From an uncultured Propionibacteriaceae bacterium (GTDB lineage: Bacteria > Actinomycetota > Actinomycetes > Propionibacteriales > Propionibacteriaceae): 24,814 nucleotides of DNA. The translations under genes were made by a program, and so were the position numbers. The notes beneath the pieces were generated by a model. The model saw only the letters and a list, made by a program, of their open reading frames with translations. It had not been told where the DNA came from and did no database searches. Positions 7,127-14,600 of this stretch are shown here, piece after piece; position 1 is the stretch's first letter; each line of letters begins with the position of its first letter. The stretch covers positions 1-24,814 of the forward strand of contig CALLVV010000007.1 in assembly GCA_938012815.1 (NCBI GenBank). Direction: 5' to 3'.

Positions 7127-7783
7127 CTAGGCGGGGGCGCCCTCCAGGATGGTGCGACTGGCGGACAGCCCCAGGCGGGTTGCCCCCGCGGCGACCATCG
7201 CCTGGGCGGCGGCCCAGTCGCGGATGCCACCGGAGGCCTTGACCCCGAGGCGGCCGTCGACGGTCGCCGCCATCAGCGCGACGGCGTGGGTGCTGGCGCC
7301 GCCCGCCGGGTGGAAGCCCGTCGAGGTCTTCACGAAGTCGGCGCCCGCATCCTCGGCGGCCCGGCAGGCGGTGACGATCTCCTCGTCGGTCAGGGCGGCG
7401 GATTCGATGATGACCTTCAACGTCCCGGTGGTGGCCTCGCGCACGGCGGCGATCTCCTCGACCACCCGGTGTGGTTCACCGGCCTTCAGGTGAGCGATGT
7501 TGATGACCATGTCGATCTCGTCGGCGCCCAGCCGCGACGACTCCGCCGCCTCGGCGGCCTTCGTCGCCGGGGTGTGATTGCCGGACGGGAAACCGCACAC
7601 CGTCGCCACCTTCAGCGAGGCGAGGTCGTCGGTCAGCGGCAGCATCGACGGCGACACGCACACCGAGAAGACGCCCAGCTCCCTGGCCTCCGCGACCAGC
7701 GCGGAAACCTGCGCCGGTGTGGCGTCGGTTCGCAGCAGGGTGTGGTCGATCATGCGCGCCAGTGCGTCCCGGGGAATCTCCAT
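7127..7783 (-). CDS. deoC: Deoxyribose-phosphate aldolase
   Basis: This 218-residue class I aldolase cleaves 2-deoxyribose-5-phosphate to glyceraldehyde-3-phosphate and acetaldehyde in deoxynucleoside catabolism. Catalytic residues are visible: the Schiff-base Lys152 in VKTSTGF, the second lysine Lys182 in GVKASGGIRD, and Asp92 in EIDMVINIAHLK. The early IDHTLLR and VCVSPSM segments are also typical. I chose the ATG at 7783 because homology starts at IPRDALARMIDHTLL and a TACCCT box ends 6 nt upstream; the frame stays open to 7837 but the extra residues are not DERA-like. It stands alone, with no other deo gene adjacent, downstream of a repeat block. Confidence 0.96.
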   Translation of the reverse strand: MEIPRDALARMIDHTLLRTDATPAQVSALVAEARELGVFSVCVSPSMLPLTDDLASLKVATVCGFPSGNHTPATKAAEAAESSRLGADEIDMVINIAHLKAGEPHRVVEEIAAVREATTGTLKVIIESAALTDEEIVTACRAAEDAGADFVKTSTGFHPAGGASTHAVALMAATVDGRLGVKASGGIRDWAAAQAMVAAGATRLGLSASRTILEGAPA

Positions 7784-7789
7784 GCGTCG

Positions 7790-7795
7790 AGGGTA
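7790..7795 (-). promoter_or_regulatory. -10 box of deoC (leaderless)
   Basis: On the minus strand TACCCT ends 6 nt before the deoC ATG. The box and spacing are the same as those of the ABC exporter at 3777, and no Shine-Dalgarno sequence is present. Confidence 0.5.
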
Positions 7796-7850
7796 GCCGG
7801 TCGCGGCCGAATCGCCGGACAGCCCCGCGTCCGCCACCCCGCCCGGCGGA

Positions 7851-7914
7851 AACGCTTGCCTTGTGGTCGTGTGCTTGCGCTGTAGCGCTGGCGTTTGACG
7901 GGAAGGCAGGCGTT
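7851..7914 (+). repeat. Hairpin-forming dispersed repeat, copy A
   Basis: From 7853 this unit matches 7983-8044 over 62 bp with two differences (A/G at 7899 and G/A at 7909). It folds on itself. The outer arms AACGCTTGCCTT (7851-7862) and AAGGCAGGCGTT (7903-7914) pair over 12 bp with one G-U. An inner arm pair, GTGCTTGCGC and GCGCTGGCGT, pairs around a TGTA loop with three G-U pairs. The G-U pairs hold only if the plus strand is the RNA. No protein is encoded. It lies upstream of deoC and downstream of the sensor kinase gene, both minus strand. Confidence 0.7.
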
Positions 7915-7920
7915 CGGCAG

Positions 7921-7958
7921 GTGGGCTGGCGTTTGACAGGTGGGCTGGCGTTTGGCGG
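7921..7958 (+). repeat. Two 19-bp tandem units between the hairpin repeats
   Basis: GTGGGCTGGCGTTTGACAG at 7921-7939 is repeated as GTGGGCTGGCGTTTGGCGG at 7940-7958. Period and core (GGC..GCGTT) match the satellite array at 8032-8126. A degenerate unit precedes it at about 7902-7920. Confidence 0.65.
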
Positions 7959-7982
7959 GGGTGGTGGGGGTTCTACCGGGTT

Positions 7983-8044
7983 CGCTTGCCTTGTGGTCGT
8001 GTGCTTGCGCTGTAGCGCTGGCGTTTGGCGGGAAGGCAAGCGTT
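7983..8044 (+). repeat. Hairpin-forming dispersed repeat, copy B
   Basis: This copy differs from copy A (130 bp upstream) at two of 62 positions. Its outer arms CGCTTGCC and GGCAAGCG pair perfectly, where copy A has a T-G pair. At the other changed position copy B has a T-G pair where copy A has T-A. Both changes keep the hairpin intact. Confidence 0.7.
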
Positions 8045-8126
8045 TCCGTCGGGAGGGCAAGCGTTCGTCGGGAGGGCAAGCGTTCGTCGGGAGGGCAAGT
8101 GTTCGACGAGAGGGCGAGCGTTCCAG
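8032..8126 (+). repeat. 19-bp satellite array, five units
   Basis: Five head-to-tail 19-bp units start at 8032, 8051, 8070, 8089 and 8108. The second and third are identical (GGGAGGGCAAGCGTTCGTC); the others differ by a few bases. The GGCAAGCGTT core is also the 3' arm of hairpin copy B, and its reverse complement opens copy A at 7851. The array ends 16 nt before the stop codon of the sensor kinase gene. Confidence 0.75.
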
Positions 8127-8142
8127 GTGGGTGTTTCCCGGG

Positions 8143-9548
<1,406 letters not shown>

Positions 9549-9549
<1 letters not shown>

Positions 9550-10280
9550 CAGGAGCTCGCGGGGCGCAGCACGTACCCGGCGCCGCGCATGGTGTGGATC
9601 ATCGGGGAGCGGCCCGCGTCGATCTTCTTGCGCAGGTAGGAGATGTAGAGCTCGACGACGTTGGCCTGGCCGCCGAAGTCGTAGTTCCACACCCGGTCCA
9701 GGATCTGGGCCTTGCTGAGCACCCGCTTGGGGTTGCGCATCATGTAGCGCAGCAGCTCGAACTCGGTGGCGGTGAGATTGATGTTCTCGCCGGCGCGGGT
9801 GACCTCGTGGGAGTCCTCGTCGAGGATCAGGTCGCCGACGACGAGCTGGGTGTCCGGTTGCACCGTCGTCGCCCCGGAGCGCCGCAGCAGCCCGCGCAGC
9901 CGGGCGATAACCTCCTCCAGGGAGAACGGTTTGGTCACGTAGTCGTCGCCGCCGGCGGTGAGCCCGGTGACGCGGTCGGCCACACCGTCCTTGGCGGTCA
10001 GGAAGATCACGGGCACGTCGGGTTGTTCGGTGCGGATGCGCCGCATCACCTCCAGGCCGTCGAAGTCCGGCAGCATCATGTCGAGCACGATGGCGTCGGG
10101 TTTGATGGCGCGGGCAGCGTGGACGGCGTCGGTTCCGGTGGCGGCGGTGGTCACGTCCCAGCCCTCGTAGCGCATGGCCATGGCCAGCAGCTCGGTCAGG
10201 CTGGGTTCGTCATCGACGGTGAGGACCCGCAGGGCGGTGCCGTCGGGGCGGGTCAGGGGAACGGGTTGTGCGGGAGGCAT
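9549..10280 (-). CDS. OmpR/PhoB-family response regulator
   Basis: This 243-residue protein has a receiver domain with acidic pocket Asp23-Asp24, phosphoacceptor Asp67 in VLDMMLPDFDG, Thr95 and Lys117 (DDYVTKPFS). A C-terminal winged-helix DNA-binding domain (about 145-240) includes LTATEFELLRYMMRNP and the recognition-helix region VVELYISYLRKKID. It should be phosphorylated by the downstream kinase, whose start it overlaps by one base. It begins only 4 nt after the DoxX stop, so all three genes form one operon. The leader of about 14 residues before RVLTVDDEP is slightly longer than usual; no better start with a ribosome-binding site is visible. Confidence 0.95.
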
Positions 10281-10284
10281 GTGC

Positions 10285-10869
10285 CTACTGTGACAGCCCC
10301 GAGTGGGGTTTCACCATGAACTCGCTGTGTTTCTCCTGTGGGATTCTGATTCCCCGGGCGGGGGTGTCGCCCCACTCCTCCGGCAGGGACCGGGCGGGTT
10401 CCTCGGGCAGGGATCGGGCGGGGCGTTTCGGTTGCTCCTCGGCCGGCGGTGGAATGTCCTTGGGTGTTCGGAACAGGTTGTCCAGGCCCATTCGCCCGGC
10501 ACCGTGGGTCATCAGCACCAGGCCGACGATGGTCATCACGGCGTTGTACTCCCAGCCGGATTCGTGGACGTAGAAATTGTGCAACCTGAGGGTGAGGATG
10601 ATGCCAATGTTCAGGACCATCAGGCCGAGGCCGATCGCGGGAGTGGCCAACCCGAAGATCAGGAAGATGCCGCCGATCACCTCGAAACCGATCAGCAGCC
10701 ACACCATGAGTCCCGGGTTCGGGATGCCCGCGTGCTCCAGGATGCTGGCCTCCGTGGCGATGCCCTCGTTCTGCCAGCGATGCCAGCCGTGGGTGACCAT
10801 GATGACTCCCATGACGATGCGGCTGAGCATCAGGGCGATGTCCTTGAGCACTCGGATGAAGGCCTTCAT
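10285..10869 (-). CDS. DoxX-family membrane protein with repeated acidic tail
   Basis: This 194-residue protein has four predicted membrane helices and the DoxX pattern: an early helix with SRIVMGVIMVTHGWHRW, then GIPNPGLMVWLLIGFEVIGGI and FGLATPAIGLGLMVLNIG. DoxX proteins are inner-membrane proteins, often linked to redox or thiol stress, with no single defined reaction. After about residue 140 there is a cytosolic, Pro/Glu/Arg-rich tail containing PARSLPEE twice in tandem. The ATG at 10869 is preceded by a good AGGGAGA ribosome-binding site; a longer upstream frame is non-coding. It is the first gene of the operon with the two-component pair. Confidence 0.87.
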   Translation of the reverse strand: MKAFIRVLKDIALMLSRIVMGVIMVTHGWHRWQNEGIATEASILEHAGIPNPGLMVWLLIGFEVIGGIFLIFGLATPAIGLGLMVLNIGIILTLRLHNFYVHESGWEYNAVMTIVGLVLMTHGAGRMGLDNLFRTPKDIPPPAEEQPKRPARSLPEEPARSLPEEWGDTPARGIRIPQEKHSEFMVKPHSGLSQ

Positions 10870-10898
10870 GGTTCTCCCTGCGGTTGGTCGTCCAGCCA

Positions 10899-10904
10899 AT
10901 CGTA
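10899..10904 (-). promoter_or_regulatory. Possible -10 box of the DoxX/two-component operon
   Basis: TACGAT on the minus strand fits TANNNT and would give a leader of about 20-25 nt carrying the AGGGAGA ribosome-binding site of the DoxX gene. No convincing -35 hexamer is seen. Confidence 0.3.
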
Positions 10905-11004
10905 TGACACAAACCGGCCGTTTGGTCCAGGCGATTGCTGATACCATGTACCGTTCCCAGGCGGTCGTGGTGGCGGTTCGTCGTACACCGCCGGTGGCAT
11001 CTCC

Positions 11005-11010
11005 TAGAGT
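11005..11010 (+). promoter_or_regulatory. -10 box of the GT-C gene (leaderless)
   Basis: TAGAGT ends 8 nt before the ATG at 11019, with no Shine-Dalgarno sequence between. The promoter diverges from that of the DoxX operon within a 149-bp gap. Confidence 0.45.
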
Positions 11011-11018
11011 TGTGGGCG

Positions 11019-12410
11019 ATGCCTCGTCTCGAACCACTTTCCCGAATCACCGATCCCACCGGCGGCTGGGGATGGGTGGGTTTCGGTTTTCTCGCCAGCG
11101 TGGTCGCCGCCACCTTCGCATGGGTGGTGCCACAGCCCGTCGTCACGTTCACCGACTACCTGCTGGCCGCGCTGTTCCTGGTGCCCTGCGCGGGCCTGCT
11201 GTTCGCCTGGTGGCGGATCGGACCGCGTTTCCCGCATCCCGTGGTCGCGGCGGTGCTGTGGGCGATGCCACTGCTGGCCTGCCCGCTGTTGTTCAGTCTC
11301 GACGTGAACGCCTACCTGACGCAGGGCTGGATGGTGCTGGGCGGCCACGACCCCTACGTCATGACGCTCGGGGAGCCGCAGCTGCCCGGGATCACGGTCG
11401 GGGCGGACTGGGTGGACACCACGTCGGTCTACCCGGCGGGGGCGTTGCTGATCTTCGCGGCCCTGTTCTGGGCCAGTGGTGGCCTGCCATGGCTGGGGAT
11501 CCTGCTGTTCAGACTGCTGCACCTGGCCTGTCTGCTGGTGGTGGCGTGGGCGGTGAAACGTGTCGCGTCGCGCGTTGGGGTTCCCGTGAACACGGCGCTG
11601 TGGGTGGGAACCGCCACCCCGCTGCTGATTCTCCAGTGGATCGGGGGACTGCACAACGACGCCGTGCTGGTGGCCCTGATCGCCCTGGCTGTGCTGGTGG
11701 CGCAGCGCGGCGGCTGGTCCGGGTTGCTGCTGGGTGGGGTGTTGATCGGGTTGTCCCTGACCGTGAAGCAGTCGGGGGCGGCGGCGGGGCTCGGTGTTGT
11801 TGCCCTGGCCTGGGCCGCCTCGCCGGGTCGCGACTGGTGGCGGCTCGCGGGCCGGGCCGCTGCGGCGGGGGGTGTGGCGGTTGCTGTGTTCGCGGGGGTC
11901 TCGTTGGGTTCCGGCCTGGGCTTTGGATGGAACAAGCCCACTGCTGGTAACCCCCTGGCCGTGATGAGCGACTCCCCGTTGTCGTGGATCATCCAGGCGA
12001 TGAGGTTCCTCGGGTACGAGGCACTGCTGGCCCCGACAATGCGGGTGCTCACGCTTCTCGCGGGGTTGGCGGTGTTGGTGGCCTGGGTGTGGCTCGTGGT
12101 GCGTTTCGGTCCCAGGCCCGGTGAGCCGGGACGTCCCTGGGTGGTGCTGCTCGGTGGTTTGCTGGCCTTCGCGCTGCTCGGTCCCGCCCTGCAACCCTGG
12201 TATTTCACCTGGGTGGCGCCCTTCGTCGCCTTGGCGCTTCCCGACCTGCGTTGGCAGAGGGTCTGGTTGAGTGCGACCGTGGTGGTCGTGATGGCGGCCT
12301 CCACCCAGATCTCCCTCGGTTCCCCGCTGCTGGGGCTGGCCGTCTGGTGGTTGTGGCGGAGGTTCGAGGCGAGGAACCTGGACGTGTTCCGGGAACGGAC
12401 CGGGGTCTGA
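11019..12410 (+). CDS. MptB-like polyprenol-phosphomannose alpha-mannosyltransferase (GT-C)
   Basis: This 463-residue protein is almost entirely membrane helices (about eleven to thirteen) and has the layout of GT-C glycosyltransferases. Motifs shared with the MptA/MptB family are LDVNAYLTQGW (94-104) followed by GHDPYV, with the catalytic-type Asp95 in the first large outer loop; then TTSVYPAGALL, GGLHNDAVL (209-217) and LQPWYFTW near residue 400. Family members use polyprenyl-phosphate mannose on the outer face of the membrane to elongate alpha-1,6-mannan cores of lipomannan-like lipoglycans. It is somewhat shorter than mycobacterial MptB. I chose the ATG at 11019 over an in-frame upstream start because of the -10 box 8 nt away. 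No other lipoglycan gene is adjacent, and the acceptor is unknown. Confidence 0.75.
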   Translation: MPRLEPLSRITDPTGGWGWVGFGFLASVVAATFAWVVPQPVVTFTDYLLAALFLVPCAGLLFAWWRIGPRFPHPVVAAVLWAMPLLACPLLFSLDVNAYLTQGWMVLGGHDPYVMTLGEPQLPGITVGADWVDTTSVYPAGALLIFAALFWASGGLPWLGILLFRLLHLACLLVVAWAVKRVASRVGVPVNTALWVGTATPLLILQWIGGLHNDAVLVALIALAVLVAQRGGWSGLLLGGVLIGLSLTVKQSGAAAGLGVVALAWAASPGRDWWRLAGRAAAAGGVAVAVFAGVSLGSGLGFGWNKPTAGNPLAVMSDSPLSWIIQAMRFLGYEALLAPTMRVLTLLAGLAVLVAWVWLVVRFGPRPGEPGRPWVVLLGGLLAFALLGPALQPWYFTWVAPFVALALPDLRWQRVWLSATVVVVMAASTQISLGSPLLGLAVWWLWRRFEARNLDVFRERTGV

Positions 12411-12443
12411 CGTCGCCACGACCGCGGGCCGACGCGTTTTCTT
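12411..12443 (+). terminator. Probable Rho-independent terminator after the GT-C gene
   Basis: Immediately after the stop codon, CGTCGCC (12411-12417) pairs with GGCCGACG (12427-12434), with one bulged C and a 9-nt loop. CGTTTTCTT follows. The stem is short but GC-rich, and the T-run is in the right place. Confidence 0.45.
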
Positions 12444-12455
12444 GTGTCCGGGCGC

Positions 12456-12461
12456 TAGTGT
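12456..12461 (+). promoter_or_regulatory. -10 box of the ABC ATPase gene (leaderless)
   Basis: TAGTGT ends 7 nt before the ATG at 12469, and no ribosome-binding site is present between them. Confidence 0.45.
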
Positions 12462-12468
12462 CGCGGAC

Positions 12469-13431
12469 ATGACCGAGCAACGCTGGAGGCAGACTCCCAA
12501 GGCGTGGGCCGTGCGGGTCCGTGGCCTCGCCAAGCGTTTCGGGAAAGTCCAGGCCGTTTCCGGACTCGATCTTGACGTTCCCCTCGGCGGTGTCCATGGG
12601 CTGCTCGGTCCCAACGGTTCCGGCAAGACCACCACACTGCGGATGCTGCTCGGCCTGATCCGCTCCGACCGTGGCGAGATGCGCATCTTCGACCACGAGG
12701 TGCCCTGCGGACTGCCCGAGGTGATCGACAGGGTGGGCGCGATCGTCGAGAGTCCCAAGTTCGCCCCGAACATGAGCCTTCGACGCAACCTGGAGATCCT
12801 CGCGATCTCCACCGGGGTGCCGGTTCGCCGCGTCACGGAGGTGTTGTTGGAGGTCGGATTGCGGGGGCGCGAGAAGGCGGCCTTCCGCACCTGTTCCCTC
12901 GGCATGAAACAGCGGCTCGCGATCGCCGCGACCCTCCTGAGGGAACCCGACTTGCTGATCTTCGACGAACCCACCAACGGCCTCGACCCCGCCGGCATCC
13001 AGGAGATCCGCACCACCATGCGGGCCCTCGCCGATAAGGGGCGCACGGTCGTGGTCGCAAGTCATCTGCTGGGGGAGATCGAGCAGATCGCCGATTCCGT
13101 GTCCATCATGGGACGGGGCCGGGTGATCGCGGCCGGGGAACTGGAGGAGTTCCTCAACGACGGCTCCGAGTACGTGGCAGTGGAGATCGACGATGTCCCG
13201 GCGGCCTTCGAGACACTGCGGCAGGCGGGATTCGGCGGCCAGTTGGTGAGCGGGCAGTTGCGCGTCACCCGTGATGAAGGACTCGACCCTGCCGTCGTCG
13301 CCCGGGTCCTCGGGGAGGCGGACCTGTGGCCGAGGCACCTCAGCCTGCAACGCTCCAGCCTCGAATCCGTGTTCTTGGAGCTGACCGAGGATGAACGCCT
13401 CACTGCCACGCAGGGGAGGGCCGTGGCGTGA
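12469..13431 (+). CDS. ABC transporter ATP-binding protein (BcrA/NatA-like)
   Basis: This 320-residue ATPase has Walker A GPNGSGKT (47-54), a Glu in place of the Q-loop Gln (E94 in VGAIVESPKF), the signature variant CSLGMKQRLAIA (142-153), Walker B LLIFDE (162-167), D-loop and the H-loop VASHLL with His199. The E-for-Q and LGMKQR variants are usual in the BcrA group, whose members export or give immunity to bacitracin, lantibiotics or similar compounds. A C-terminal extension of about 95 residues follows the ATPase core. It is active by motif, unlike the ABC domain at 14601. Its stop overlaps the permease GTG by 4 nt. The start at 12469 fits the leaderless promoter. Confidence 0.94.
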   Translation: MTEQRWRQTPKAWAVRVRGLAKRFGKVQAVSGLDLDVPLGGVHGLLGPNGSGKTTTLRMLLGLIRSDRGEMRIFDHEVPCGLPEVIDRVGAIVESPKFAPNMSLRRNLEILAISTGVPVRRVTEVLLEVGLRGREKAAFRTCSLGMKQRLAIAATLLREPDLLIFDEPTNGLDPAGIQEIRTTMRALADKGRTVVVASHLLGEIEQIADSVSIMGRGRVIAAGELEEFLNDGSEYVAVEIDDVPAAFETLRQAGFGGQLVSGQLRVTRDEGLDPAVVARVLGEADLWPRHLSLQRSSLESVFLELTEDERLTATQGRAVA

Positions 13432-14360
13432 CGCTGGGTCTGCTTCGTGCTGAACTCCTCAGGCTGTTCAGCGACCGGAAAGTGGCGGTGGTGGCCGTGC
13501 TCGTGCTGGGGCTCGGTTTCTGGGTCGGCTCCTCGCTGATCGAGGTGATCAAGCCCTACACCGCGCTCGACTGGGAGGAAGCGCAACGGCAGTCCAACGA
13601 CGCCCAGATAAACCTGGACGTCATCTGCGGGTCGGGAACCTCGGGAGTCGATTGTTCGTCGCTGCCGTCGAGCGTCGCGGTTGAGGGATTCCTGCGTCCC
13701 CAACTGAATTTCGAGCAGTTCGCCATCACGACCCTCGAGTCGACGACTCCGTCGGGCCTGTTCGCCGTGGTGGTGCTGATCACCGTGATGATCGGGTCCG
13801 AGTTCAACACCGGTTCCATCGGCACCCAATTGACCTTCACCCCCCGCAGGTTGCCTCTGCTGTGGGCCAAGGTCGCGGCCTCCGTGATCTGGGGGGTCTG
13901 TTTGATGGCCTTCTGGTCGGTGTCGATGGTGGGTCTGGACGTATTCCTCTACCTGAACCTGCGCGGCACCGAGGGGTTGGTGGCCGGGGGAACACTGGCG
14001 GCGCAGATCGGACGAGCCCTGCTCGTGGGGGCTGTGACGGCGGCGATGGCGGCGATGGTGACGATGGCGCTGGCGTCGACGGTCAAGACGTGGGTGCTGA
14101 TCTCCGCGGGCCTGGTGCTCTCCCAGTTGCTCGAAGCCTCCAAGGACCTCGCCCAGATCGCCGGGTTGTTGCCGACCACCAACATGCCCAGCCTCATCAA
14201 CGGCGAATGGACCAGCACCATTTACAACGGCGAAGGGATACGGCAGGAACCGACCCCGCACCTCGACTACGGATATTCGCTGGGATACGCGGCCTTCTGG
14301 GTGGTGGTCTTCGGGATCTGGGCGTCGACCAGCTTCTCGCGTCGCAACATTCTCAAATAG
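13428..14360 (+). CDS. ABC-2-type transporter permease
   Basis: This 310-residue membrane protein has one N-terminal helix (about 17-38), a large outer loop (about 40-105) with a cysteine pair in VICGSGTSGVDCSS that could form a disulfide, and about five further helices. The segment SEFNTGSIGTQLTFTPRR after the second helix matches the EF..GT....T.PRR pattern of BcrB/NatB-type ABC-2 permeases. It begins with GTG in the GTGA overlap with the ATPase gene, so the two are coupled and form one transporter. The exported compound is unknown; the BcrA-like partner suggests antimicrobial peptide export or self-protection. Confidence 0.9.
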   Translation: MTLGLLRAELLRLFSDRKVAVVAVLVLGLGFWVGSSLIEVIKPYTALDWEEAQRQSNDAQINLDVICGSGTSGVDCSSLPSSVAVEGFLRPQLNFEQFAITTLESTTPSGLFAVVVLITVMIGSEFNTGSIGTQLTFTPRRLPLLWAKVAASVIWGVCLMAFWSVSMVGLDVFLYLNLRGTEGLVAGGTLAAQIGRALLVGAVTAAMAAMVTMALASTVKTWVLISAGLVLSQLLEASKDLAQIAGLLPTTNMPSLINGEWTSTIYNGEGIRQEPTPHLDYGYSLGYAAFWVVVFGIWASTSFSRRNILK

Positions 14361-14377
14361 CCTGCGAGGTCTCTCCT

Positions 14378-14448
14378 CGAAGTCGGGTGAGCCGGGCCGC
14401 GACGAAGGGGTGGCACGTGTTGAAACCATGGTGACCTTGTCCGGGGAC
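14378..14448 (+). repeat. Diverged intergenic repeat, copy 1
   Basis: About 70 bp after the permease stop align with 19118-19192 with small gaps. Shared blocks in the same order are CGAAG, TGAGCCG, CCGCG, CGTGT, GAAACCA, GGTGAC and a GGGGAC end. It contains no gene. A 5-bp hairpin CGAGG/CCTCG at 14365-14379, without a T-run, overlaps its first bases and may end the permease transcript. Confidence 0.5.
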
Positions 14449-14600
14449 TTGTGGCCGGACCTGTTCTTCGACTCGCCCGTTCCCCGTTGCCGACGGTGGT
14501 TCCGCGACCCCTCCAACATGACTCCCCGGGACGTATCGTCGTTTTCAGAGGTTTCGTGGACGGGACAACTGCCGAGGTCAATCGGACGAGAGGAGAAACC

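Noticed and set aside
7851..8126. CRISPR array in the repeat block
   Set aside because: The 19-bp units are contiguous without spacers, the two 62-bp units are only a pair, and no cas genes are present.
11004..13046. 680-codon minus-strand frame across the GT-C and ABC ATPase genes
   Set aside because: It spans two well-supported plus-strand genes and their gap; composition is His/Pro/Gln/Arg-rich shadow with no recognisable fold.
14451..14600. 50-residue N-terminal extension of the pseudo-ABC protein
   Set aside because: The extension is not ABC-like, and ATG 14601 has a GAGGAG ribosome-binding site directly ahead of the first conserved strand.
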